IMG/VR virus record: IMGVR_UViG_3300024259_000010
Location: 171,834 to 235,833 of that record
Direction: 5' to 3' (one strand)
Source: a virus
Length of the DNA: 64,000 nucleotides
The notes under the pieces were generated by a model. That model was not told where the DNA came from and ran no database searches. It worked only from the letters and a program-made list of their open reading frames with translations. The translations under genes and the position numbers were made by a program. Position 1 is the stretch's first letter, and every line of letters starts with the position of its first letter. Positions 45,971-54,444 of the stretch are shown piece by piece.

Positions 45971-45986
45971 AAGTAAAGGACGTATT

Positions 45987-47540
45987 ATGCAGATCGCAAT
46001 TAATACAAATTATCATTTTGAATTTGATGATAGATTTTCTATTTTAAATAGTATCTATTTTGTCGAAAGAGTTTTGACTTATAATGATCTTGTCAATGAA
46101 GAGATCGATCTCTTTGAAGGATTATATGCTTTAATTGGTATGTCACAACCTACATATGAAAGTGAACTATCACGATATATTAACGATGTGTTCTATAAGC
46201 TTAGAGATTCGAATACTCATAAAGTACTATGGGTTCCAGAATCTATTATTCTAGGCTATCCTAATCCTAACGTATTTGAATACTCTAAAGTTCAACTACT
46301 TACTAACCTAGGAACATTTGATGACCCAGATACTTTACTAGCAATACAGAATATCATTGCAGATACTATTAAAGCTAACCTTGGATCTGGTCATGTGAAA
46401 TATCTACAGTTAGGAGTGGAACCGCCAACTACGATAACTTATGATGGTGATGACTATGCATTACAAACAGATCTGTTATTTAATGGTAAGCATTTTTGGA
46501 TAGTCGCTACAGATACTAATAAAAGTATTAGATGGGATATTGCTTCTAACAGATGGTTAGTTTTAAATAACGGTTTGTTACCAGCTAATCCAATTGTTAT
46601 AGCTAATACTCCAGATGCAGATGGCGATACGCATATCCCACGTAAGGATGTTGGTTGGACTAATAGTGAAACAATAGCTTATACTACTAACACTGTTGGA
46701 CCACTGGATAACTTGAAAATGTATAAGACTATTGAAGTAGTCACTACAGATATTCCTGATGTAGGAGATCCGTTCTACAAAGATCCAGTACATAAGAGTG
46801 TTGAAGATCCATCTGGTATATCCAAGAGTGGTAATTGGTACAATAAGCTTATTTCTGATAATGCAGGTGGATTTATTAGAGCAATTGGAACTGCATTAAC
46901 TGATAATAATTTAAAGGCTATTCATATTGCAGCTACAGAAGATCCTATACCTGATCCACTTTTAGCTGGAGAATTATCTAGTATAATATTCACACAAGAT
47001 ATTACTAAGGTTCTAACATTTGCTAATACAACTGGCGCTACTGATTACACTGTGTCTTATAATACTTCAGAGTTGCGTTGGGAAGTGAAAGATGATGTAA
47101 ATGTTGGTAATGATAAAATATTTATTAGTGATACAAAGCTTGGACCATATATAGATAGTGTCACACCAGATAGTGGTGAGGTCATTTCATTTGTAGATGC
47201 ATCCGATACTTCCGATGTTATATATTGGACTAAGTCTACTGATATTAGAAACCCAGTTGGTACTTATGTCTCACCTGGTAATGTCTTTGATCCAATCTGT
47301 GTATATGAAGTACACTCTATAGAACAAGTAGAACCACTGACTACCGTTTCAGTTTATGGGACGGAATGGATGACTCAAGATCAGTATGTAGAATATGCTT
47401 CTAGAAGAAGTAGAAATACTGAAGTATGGCTTAATCCAGCAATCGTTGATTATTTTACCAAATATACAGATGTTTCAAGGGAACTAGTTATTGCTAATGG
47501 TAGAATAGAAGCTTTAGAAGATAAACTATTTAATCCCTAA
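45987..47540 (+). CDS. Probable virion structural protein, 517 aa
   Basis: Late-type promoter. Beta-prone, with repeats of Asp/Thr/Ser turns (TYDGDDYALQTDLLFNGKH, VEDPSGISKSGNWYNKLIS) and a helical start. Probably a tail or fibre-related part. No family recognised. Confidence 0.6.
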   Translation: MQIAINTNYHFEFDDRFSILNSIYFVERVLTYNDLVNEEIDLFEGLYALIGMSQPTYESELSRYINDVFYKLRDSNTHKVLWVPESIILGYPNPNVFEYSKVQLLTNLGTFDDPDTLLAIQNIIADTIKANLGSGHVKYLQLGVEPPTTITYDGDDYALQTDLLFNGKHFWIVATDTNKSIRWDIASNRWLVLNNGLLPANPIVIANTPDADGDTHIPRKDVGWTNSETIAYTTNTVGPLDNLKMYKTIEVVTTDIPDVGDPFYKDPVHKSVEDPSGISKSGNWYNKLISDNAGGFIRAIGTALTDNNLKAIHIAATEDPIPDPLLAGELSSIIFTQDITKVLTFANTTGATDYTVSYNTSELRWEVKDDVNVGNDKIFISDTKLGPYIDSVTPDSGEVISFVDASDTSDVIYWTKSTDIRNPVGTYVSPGNVFDPICVYEVHSIEQVEPLTTVSVYGTEWMTQDQYVEYASRRSRNTEVWLNPAIVDYFTKYTDVSRELVIANGRIEALEDKLFNP

Positions 47541-47546
47541 TATACC

Positions 47547-48935
47547 ATGAAAAAAACTAACAATAATTCAAATGAGACGCTCTCGTCTATGGAACACATT
47601 GTTGATAACCTTATGGCTGGTGGACGCAACACCACAGATACTATCTTAAAATCTGGAACATGTAGTGAAAAAATAGAATTAGATTTATCTGGAACAAATC
47701 CGAATAATAAAATCACAAATGAAATACATCATGTATCTAAAGATACAAACTCTAATATTATTAGACCTATGGCAGGATCTTTTTTTGGTAACACTCTATT
47801 AATAAACTACAGTGGTAGATTATTAGAAGAAGGTGTTGATTATATTTTAGGATGTGGTCAATGCAATATACTACCAGTTAAAGATTCAATCAATCCAATA
47901 TATGATTATATTTATTTATTGGAAGAACACTATAGATCTTTAGTATTATCATACCAAGCAGTAGGTGGAAACACCTCGCATGTTGATAGTGTGCGATGTA
48001 ATTGTAAAGCTAAGAATAAAAATGCTAGAGTATCTATGATTGAAAAACAATTATTAGGTCATGTAACTCTACCTATTCGAGGTGAAACTACTTCATCGCA
48101 GTGGTTCAACATTGCTGAGTTCGGCCTAGATAGTCAGATCTGTGGTAATTTTAATTTAAACATATACTCACCTATCTACGGATGGGGTTATCATATAGCT
48201 ATAGCAATTAATATATTGAGCTATAATAAAATGAGTGTTGTTGTCATAAATGAAAACCCTAAGCATAATGTATTCAATATTGATAACTATAAGTCTTTTA
48301 AGCATATTAATAATAACCTAGTTAAACTACGGTTAGTATGGAATGGTAAATATGAAGACGGTAAATATAATGAATATAGTGGATGCGTATTACAACTAGG
48401 ATATAGTAATGGTGAATTTGAGACTGATAATATCAATGTAGAATTATCTTCATTTACAAATAAGCTATCATTATTACCAGTCTGTTATGACACTACTCCT
48501 TTAACGTATTGTGATAAAGTCATTTTGCCTACAGGTGATGTATGGAATTATAAACAGGAAGATTCACATCATGTATATAGTACATTATGTGGTAAATCTG
48601 GATATGATATGTGGATAGGTGATTACTCTTTAAATGACATACCAAAGATGTCTACTAATCTAGATACTTCATTAGCTGATAGTAATAGAATAAAATTAGA
48701 AATGGTATCTAAAGTATATGTAGTCATGTACGATAGAGAAGGTAATCATTATAAGAGTCATTCAAATGATCATTTTGGTATTGATATTTTATGTGGTGAA
48801 ATTAATATACCTGGTGATATAACAGTAATATATATAATTACTAATAGTAATGGTAAGCTTGCATTAGCCGTATCTGTTGATGGCGATACATCGGATGATA
48901 GATACACATTAAAGAAAATATCTTTAAAATTTTAA
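47547..48935 (+). CDS. Probable virion structural protein, 462 aa
   Basis: Starts 6 bases after the previous stop without a good ribosome binding site, so it is probably coupled. Beta-rich, Asn/Asp/Tyr-rich, with MAGSFFGNTLLINYSG and CNCKAKNKN lines. Function unknown; a virion role is inferred from the operon. Confidence 0.6.
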   Translation: MKKTNNNSNETLSSMEHIVDNLMAGGRNTTDTILKSGTCSEKIELDLSGTNPNNKITNEIHHVSKDTNSNIIRPMAGSFFGNTLLINYSGRLLEEGVDYILGCGQCNILPVKDSINPIYDYIYLLEEHYRSLVLSYQAVGGNTSHVDSVRCNCKAKNKNARVSMIEKQLLGHVTLPIRGETTSSQWFNIAEFGLDSQICGNFNLNIYSPIYGWGYHIAIAINILSYNKMSVVVINENPKHNVFNIDNYKSFKHINNNLVKLRLVWNGKYEDGKYNEYSGCVLQLGYSNGEFETDNINVELSSFTNKLSLLPVCYDTTPLTYCDKVILPTGDVWNYKQEDSHHVYSTLCGKSGYDMWIGDYSLNDIPKMSTNLDTSLADSNRIKLEMVSKVYVVMYDREGNHYKSHSNDHFGIDILCGEINIPGDITVIYIITNSNGKLALAVSVDGDTSDDRYTLKKISLKF

Positions 48936-48945
48936 AGGAAATCAC

Positions 48946-49716
48946 ATGGATAAATTAATAAAAGAGATTGAAGTATATAATAACATTATTGATCTACTTG
49001 ATACTGTTGAATCACAAGGATGGTGTCCACAATTAGAATGTTTATTTGGAGAAGAACTTAAGAACCAAGGTATAGATCTATCATCTAACACTAGTGTTGT
49101 ATTAGGACTGGAAGAATTAACTGTTAAATTAAGCTCTGGTATTTATAAAACCATAAAAAAGAAAATGGTTGGTAATGGTAATAAATATGCTTATATCAAT
49201 GATGTGTTAAATGCACGTGGTACATTTACAATAGATTCAAGACCTACTATCGTAGCACCTGGAGAAGGTATATGGTCTAACTTAAGAGACATAGCAAACG
49301 CTACTACTATAGCAGCTGGATGTGTTGAAGCATTGTTAAAGGATAATAATATAGCCAATGATGCATACGTTAAGAAGGCCATGGATAAGTATAATCAAAA
49401 GGCTGTTTTTAAATTACTCTTTGTTAAAACTGAAAATTACTCCACTATGGAAAAACGTACCAATGCTACACCAGCGTCTCTGTTAAAACACTGCGCTGAA
49501 GTTTTGAAAATAGCTAACGTATTGATTAATCCAATTAGAAAATTAGATCAGAAAACAAATGGGTTTACTACAATTGAAGTAACTGGTGATAAGAAAGAGA
49601 TTAAGAAAATCAATAGGGCTATTAGTACTTATATCTGGAGAACAGTTATGGTACATGCTCTTATTATTGAACAAGCTCATTTTATTTGTAAACTTCGATT
49701 GAACTATAGTGAATAA
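48946..49716 (+). CDS. Inner-head-type protein, paralogue group, 256 aa
   Basis: The N-terminal block (IIDLLDTVESQGW then PQLECLFGEELKNQGIDLSS, residues 14-47) closely matches those of the genes at 52268 and 53492. Related phiKZ inner-body proteins are cut by a prohead protease after short x-E motifs; here a GLE occurs at 54-56, weaker than in the paralogues. The rest is helical and Lys-rich. Part of the late operon. Confidence 0.55.
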   Translation: MDKLIKEIEVYNNIIDLLDTVESQGWCPQLECLFGEELKNQGIDLSSNTSVVLGLEELTVKLSSGIYKTIKKKMVGNGNKYAYINDVLNARGTFTIDSRPTIVAPGEGIWSNLRDIANATTIAAGCVEALLKDNNIANDAYVKKAMDKYNQKAVFKLLFVKTENYSTMEKRTNATPASLLKHCAEVLKIANVLINPIRKLDQKTNGFTTIEVTGDKKEIKKINRAISTYIWRTVMVHALIIEQAHFICKLRLNYSE

Positions 49717-49718
49717 CT

Positions 49719-50051
49719 ATGAGAAATGTAGCATTAGAATGTATTGTAGAATCTAAGAGTAAACATACTTGTATATTTTCTATAAGGAATTGGTTTATTG
49801 TTGAACGACGTTGTGATATGATTGATATAGAACATGTAGGTGATGATATTAATAAACCTAATATATTCACTATTTATGTAGAGGATATTAAAGGGGATTT
49901 CTTATCGGTAAAAAAATGTGTTTATAAAGATTGTAGGTTTATACTTTCACAAAATTCTTCTGATAAATTAACAACTAAAATCATAAATAAATCTACAGAT
50001 GAAATCTATTACAATGAAGCGGTCAAGCATGTATGCTGTCCGGAATGTTAA
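49719..50051 (+). CDS. Hypothetical protein with Cys-rich end, 110 aa
   Basis: Starts 2 bases after the preceding gene with no clear ribosome binding site. The centre has KKCVYKDCRF and the C-terminus ends HVCCPEC, which could form a zinc site. Function unknown. Confidence 0.55.
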   Translation: MRNVALECIVESKSKHTCIFSIRNWFIVERRCDMIDIEHVGDDINKPNIFTIYVEDIKGDFLSVKKCVYKDCRFILSQNSSDKLTTKIINKSTDEIYYNEAVKHVCCPEC

Positions 50052-50096
50052 ATATATAAGTGTATGCACGTAATGTGCATACACTTATATATATTT
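50051..50096. terminator. Bidirectional terminator between convergent units
   Basis: A long perfect stem around GTAAT has AT-rich ends; T-rich on the plus side. It separates the plus operon end from the minus beta' gene end. Confidence 0.9.
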
Positions 50097-51746
50097 TTAT
50101 TTATCAAGATCACGTGTTAAGTTGTACATTGTCAATACAGCCATATCTGTATCCATCTTAATGATAGGCACACCTGTAGTATTCAATATAGATTCAGCAC
50201 TTTCAATATATTTTTTAACTTCTTGATTGGCTTCTTCAGATATCACACCAAGACATGAGATAGTATCACCATCATGGTCAGCTGTCAAGGGTTTTAATTG
50301 TGAAGGATGTAATGCCACACTACCAATATCCTCAGATCTATATATTGGAAATCTAGATAACTCTTTTTGCACCATTGGATTAGCAGCAAAGGTTACCATG
50401 ACTTCTTCAAATCTAGCAGTAGTTGCAATATGAACTCTAGCAGGGAAGATACTATCAGGACCAGCTACAGGGAAGCGAGTTATAGTAGCATGTTTTTCAC
50501 CTAAGTAAATAGCAGCCATATAATACATTTCAAAATATGTAAGCGGTCTGATTTTAGTTTTATCAATTTCTTTAATCTGATTAGATGAAACTAGTAATTC
50601 TAAATCACCAATACCTCTAAATAAGAATACTCTATCACCTTCTCTATATGTAAGATATAGATAGTACTGTTTACCATCATCCGCATAACAAGAAACGTAA
50701 TCATGCTTAATAGTATTATCTTGGAATGAATGCATCCCATCAATAACTTTATCGGATTGTGTAAATTTATTCTTTTCAGATAAAGGGATAGTGTGGTAAT
50801 TAAGATTATATGTTTTAGGATCGATCAAACTAGCTTGCAATGAATCTCTACTAAAAATATTATTAAAGAACATCGTCTTTAAGTTATAAACCACTAAAGG
50901 TCTGAACATATGTATAACTTGGAATAACGGTATTAACACCTCACTAGATTTTAGCAGTGCTCCAGACGTTGCTGAGACAGCAGTTGTGTCAGCAGCAGAG
51001 ATGACATTTCTAGTACCCAAGGCAATCCCTCTGGAACCATATTTCTCTTGTAGGAAACCAGTCTTACCATCTAAGATGTTTAAGATAAAATCAAATAATT
51101 CATTACACTTAGATTGAAGTGCAACCATTACTGGATCAAAGATCTTACTATCACCATATGTGACTTTAAGAGTTCTAGCCAAACTTAGAATAGACATATA
51201 TACTTTATTGATATCACCTATCTCATCACGACCACCAATAGTTTTAATATCTCTTAGTCCAGCCGGTATGACAATCTGCTTATCAATAAACATTTTATCT
51301 TTATTCTGTAATAGTAATTTAATACTGGTATCTTTTCTAACAGCACCTGTTAACTTTGGTTCTAGTTTAGCAACATGTTCAACAAAGAAACTGAATCCAG
51401 TATCAGCTTCTTCATGTTCCATATCTACTAATTCAAAATCTTTTGTCTTTTCATTAAAGACAGCATATTCGTTACCAAACATAATATCTTTATATACTGA
51501 TTTAATCTTGAGAAGTGTATTGTAGATCCTAGGATGTAGAATCTTAGTATTTAGAGAAATGTATCCACGATTACTAATACGTTCTGAGGATGCCATCTCA
51601 CCAAAGATTGATTCAGAGAATAATCCATTCTCATCAAATGTACCAGTCGACGGGTTCTTAATGAAAGAAGATGTTACTTCAAGTAAATCTTTCTTCTCAA
51701 CAAACTCATCAACATTCATTATGTGGATTTTTAATGGATCACTCAT
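50097..51746 (-). CDS. RNA polymerase beta' subunit, N-terminal part
   Basis: The 549-aa product contains LHPSQLKPLTADHDGDTISC near residue 490, matching the catalytic beta' motif (NADFDGD), with all three magnesium-binding Asp kept and Phe replaced by His. Only the N-terminal half of beta' is present. In phiKZ-like phages this half belongs to either the virion or the non-virion polymerase; which one is not settled here. Its start overlaps the small zinc-like gene upstream by 8 bases, so they are coupled. Confidence 0.85.
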   Translation of the reverse strand: MSDPLKIHIMNVDEFVEKKDLLEVTSSFIKNPSTGTFDENGLFSESIFGEMASSERISNRGYISLNTKILHPRIYNTLLKIKSVYKDIMFGNEYAVFNEKTKDFELVDMEHEEADTGFSFFVEHVAKLEPKLTGAVRKDTSIKLLLQNKDKMFIDKQIVIPAGLRDIKTIGGRDEIGDINKVYMSILSLARTLKVTYGDSKIFDPVMVALQSKCNELFDFILNILDGKTGFLQEKYGSRGIALGTRNVISAADTTAVSATSGALLKSSEVLIPLFQVIHMFRPLVVYNLKTMFFNNIFSRDSLQASLIDPKTYNLNYHTIPLSEKNKFTQSDKVIDGMHSFQDNTIKHDYVSCYADDGKQYYLYLTYREGDRVFLFRGIGDLELLVSSNQIKEIDKTKIRPLTYFEMYYMAAIYLGEKHATITRFPVAGPDSIFPARVHIATTARFEEVMVTFAANPMVQKELSRFPIYRSEDIGSVALHPSQLKPLTADHDGDTISCLGVISEEANQEVKKYIESAESILNTTGVPIIKMDTDMAVLTMYNLTRDLDK

Positions 51747-52074
51747 CAGTAATTTCTTCCGCTTTATTAAATTTAATAATATCTACTTTTCTCAAGTAGG
51801 GTAAGAAAATCTTATTAAAACGTTTAGGTGAACCATTCTTATTAATAACTCGTACTAAACATGTACTACAAACAGTGACAGTATCATGTAAAGATGGTAT
51901 TGTATTTTCATCTCCAAGAGTATGTGCTCTAACATTCTCACTATTGCATTTGTCATTACACATCACACATGTATGATTGTCACGTCTAGTTACCTTTTCA
52001 AATACTTTTGCACCATAATCAACAATATCAGCTATTTGCTGATTTAGCACATCAAACATAGTTGGCTTACTCAT
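51739..52074 (-). CDS. HNH-like or treble-clef zinc protein, 111 aa
   Basis: A TTRRDNHTCVMCNDKC run (C36, C39, C43), a His (H51) and a CSTC pair (C69, C72) follow the spacing of HNH endonuclease zinc cores (RDxxxCxxC ... AH ... CxxC). The last His of HNH is absent (CSTCLVRV), so nuclease activity is doubtful. It is translationally coupled to the polymerase beta' N-part, with AAGGAG before its own ATG. A role as polymerase accessory is an inference. Confidence 0.6.
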   Translation of the reverse strand: MSKPTMFDVLNQQIADIVDYGAKVFEKVTRRDNHTCVMCNDKCNSENVRAHTLGDENTIPSLHDTVTVCSTCLVRVINKNGSPKRFNKIFLPYLRKVDIIKFNKAEEITDE

Positions 52075-52207
52075 AAAAATCTCCTTGTATTATTTTCTAT
52101 TCATAAAATGTTCTTTGTTTATAATTATTTACCTATAATAGCATTAGATTAGACTATATAAATTTAATAAAAATATAAAATCAAGACTACTATTGTATGT
52201 ATATTAA

Positions 52208-52238
52208 CACACACACACATAATATATATATATATAAA
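52208..52238 (+). repeat. Simple (CA)n and (TA)n tracts
   Basis: A short CA repeat followed by a long TA repeat lies between two divergent transcripts, just upstream of the gene at 52268. The easily melted region may aid promoter opening; a TATG at 52196 sits before it. Confidence 0.8.
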
Positions 52239-52267
52239 TGATATATAACCTTAATTAAGGAATGAAT

Positions 52268-53221
52268 ATGAAATTAGGACTAGAATCATTAACGCATGTG
52301 GACCAAAAGAGTTCTATCTCTATGGCGGCTTTTTACAGAGCTGAAGTAGATATGCTTGAATCTTATATTGGGATTGAGTCTATGGTAGGCCAATTGGATA
52401 ACACTATTGAAACCAGAGAGAACATCAGTCACATCAAAGCGACTGTTGAAGCTCATGGTATTGACAACGGATTAATCGCATTGTTCGGCAATGAACTTAG
52501 TGGCATTGCTCCTACGTTCAAGTCTAAAGATGCCAAAGGTGTAACTGTTGCACTCGAAGGTGTTCTTAAAGACGCTGGTACTGCTGTTATTGACTGGATC
52601 AAAAAGATCTGGGCTAAAATTAAAGAATTCTTTGCTAAGACCTTCAGTGCGACTGGACTCGCTCTTAAGATCTATGAAAAAGAACTTGATCGTGTACAGA
52701 AACTTGGTGGCGGTGCTGCTTATAAAGGTAGCTTGAAATCTGAAAAGAAAGTACCTTATTACTACAAGCCTGAAACGATGTCGATTCGCCTGAAAATGGC
52801 TGCGAAATCATTTGAGCTTGCCGAAAAGATTGAAAATGAAATCGGTAGTGGTAAATGGGCTGGAAATGCTTCCTATGAAACTATCAACACTTATGTTGAG
52901 CAGTTTGCTAAAGAAGGTAAAGATGACAAACAGCCTGACTTTGTTACCACAGTTGTTGGTACTACTACTCAAGCATTCGCTGGGTATCGTAAAAACTTAA
53001 CTGAGTACAAAGCTGTTATTAACAAATACAAAGCTCTTCCAGGTAAGATCCGCAGTCACAAGATTTCCAAATTGGAAGTTACTGAAGGCGCGATTGGCGA
53101 TCCTAAGAAAATGTCGTCAGCGGCATCTAAATGTATTAGCTCCGGTATGCGCTATATCGTTCGTGACCTTCATGGGTCCATTTCGGTCTTGCGTAACATC
53201 GGTCCTGCTAAAAAGAAATAA
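52268..53221 (+). CDS. Inner-head-type protein with predicted prohead cleavage site
   Basis: Start at 52268, not 52262, because the AAGGA site lies 6 bases before it and the paralogue starts in the same way (MKLGLE here, MKIGIE there). The N-terminal 97 residues hold a conserved ISHIKATVEAHGIDNGLIAL then LFGNELSG, ending in VALE|G at residue 97, a site matching the S/A-x-E preference of phiKZ prohead protease. The remainder is basic and helical with amphipathic stretches. Codons are clearly optimised, as expected for an abundant virion protein. Likely packaged in the head and cut during maturation. Confidence 0.6.
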   Translation: MKLGLESLTHVDQKSSISMAAFYRAEVDMLESYIGIESMVGQLDNTIETRENISHIKATVEAHGIDNGLIALFGNELSGIAPTFKSKDAKGVTVALEGVLKDAGTAVIDWIKKIWAKIKEFFAKTFSATGLALKIYEKELDRVQKLGGGAAYKGSLKSEKKVPYYYKPETMSIRLKMAAKSFELAEKIENEIGSGKWAGNASYETINTYVEQFAKEGKDDKQPDFVTTVVGTTTQAFAGYRKNLTEYKAVINKYKALPGKIRSHKISKLEVTEGAIGDPKKMSSAASKCISSGMRYIVRDLHGSISVLRNIGPAKKK

Positions 53222-53251
53222 TATTTTTAAAAATAAATATTAAAGAAATAA

Positions 53252-53368
53252 GATAATAGGTATACTCGCAAGACATCTAAGATCCTCTCTGGAGTTGCTA
53301 AAGATCTTATGTCCGGTCTTAAATGGGATCTCCAGGTTTGGAGAAACGTTAAGTCTGACGCTAAATAA
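53252..53368 (+). pseudogene. 3'-end remnant of an inner-head paralogue fused to a half terminator
   Basis: The first 22 bases copy the left arm and loop of the hairpin at 54403 (one mismatch). They join directly to a coding fragment with no start codon: frame TSKILSGVAKDLMSGLKWDL then QVWRNVKSDAK and a stop. That matches the C-terminus of the 52268 protein (SK..SG......DL.....V.RN...AK). It looks like a recombination or deletion scar of a lost paralogue. Confidence 0.7.
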
Positions 53369-53400
53369 GATTATATTTTTTATATAATTTTATAAACGAA

Positions 53401-53441
53401 ACACAAGTGGTTACCTTAGGGTAACTGCTTGTGTTTTTGTT
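53401..53441 (+). terminator. Terminator-like hairpin after the remnant
   Basis: An imperfect stem (CACAAG/CTTGTG with an inner GTTACC/GGGTAAC) around TTA ends in TTTTTG. Confidence 0.75.
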
Positions 53442-53491
53442 TAATCATTGTATACTAATATAAATTTATTAAAATAGAATAGGATACTGAT

Positions 53492-54388
53492 ATGAAAATT
53501 GGAATTGAACAACATATTGAACAACATAAAGATATAGATATTTCGGAATCAATGGAACAATTCGGTGAAGGATTGATTGCACTTGAAAAACAATCTGATA
53601 CTATTAATCGTGTTAATGACTTATGTGATGTACTTGCAGTAGAAGGTTACAATCCTACTATTGAACATTTATTCGGTCAAGAATTACGTGACAATGGTGT
53701 TGATACATCTATGCCTGTTAATAAAATTATTGAACATCTCACCGGTTGTAAAGTTGCAACTGAAGGCATAATGCGTCAGTCAGTATTGCTGATATTGTTT
53801 GGTGGGACAGGTTTCATGATTGCATTGATTACATTACTTGAACACATACTACATACTAGTGAAGTAAAACAAGTTCTAGCAAAACCATCACTATTGTTAA
53901 CCCCAGAAGATATTACCAAAGTTGGACATAAACGCATACCTGGTATATCATTTGATTATGTTAAGAAATATTTCACTCCTGCAATTGCAGTATTGAATAT
54001 GTCTCTCGATGCAGTCTCTACTGGTAAGTTAGATATGGTTAAGTTTAAAGTATTGAGTAAGCAATTAGATATTACATTATTCCAGAAGAATCCTAAACTC
54101 TGGAACTTTTCATTTAAACCAACCCGTCTTGCACAAAAAGGTTGGGGTAATGCTAACAATATTAACTTACTACATAAATTACTATCGGGTAATATCAATA
54201 AACTCTATGGTAACTTAAAGCGTGCTAAAAAAGCTGGTAAGAATGTATACCACGAAGGCATGTCACCTGAAGACACAGCATTGGTTAAGCAGACAGTGAA
54301 ACAAGCTGTAGCTGTTGTACAACAGAGCTATAATATCTACTCTAAGATATTATTCCGTCGTACTACTATCATTAAGAACAACAGTTAA
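53492..54388 (+). CDS. Inner-head-type protein with hydrophobic segment, 298 aa
   Basis: The N-terminal 91 residues share with the 48946 and 52268 proteins an IN(R)VNDLCDVLAVEGYNP, IEHLFGQELRDNGVD block. A V-A-T-E|G site occurs at residue 91, matching S/A-x-E prohead cleavage. Immediately after follows a hydrophobic stretch (LLILFGGTGFMIALITLLEHIL, about 98-118), which is unusual for an inner-head protein. The tail is basic. Start follows an ATAGGA site. Confidence 0.6.
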   Translation: MKIGIEQHIEQHKDIDISESMEQFGEGLIALEKQSDTINRVNDLCDVLAVEGYNPTIEHLFGQELRDNGVDTSMPVNKIIEHLTGCKVATEGIMRQSVLLILFGGTGFMIALITLLEHILHTSEVKQVLAKPSLLLTPEDITKVGHKRIPGISFDYVKKYFTPAIAVLNMSLDAVSTGKLDMVKFKVLSKQLDITLFQKNPKLWNFSFKPTRLAQKGWGNANNINLLHKLLSGNINKLYGNLKRAKKAGKNVYHEGMSPEDTALVKQTVKQAVAVVQQSYNIYSKILFRRTTIIKNNS

Positions 54389-54402
54389 TTCTAAAAGAAT
54401 AA

Positions 54403-54442
54403 GATAACAGGTATACTCGCAAGAGTATACCTGTTATCCTTT
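54403..54442. terminator. Bidirectional terminator, GCAA loop
   Basis: A perfect 16-bp stem with a GCAA loop separates the plus gene ending at 54388 from the minus gene ending at 54445. Its left arm is repeated at 53252. Confidence 0.95.
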
Positions 54443-54444
54443 AT

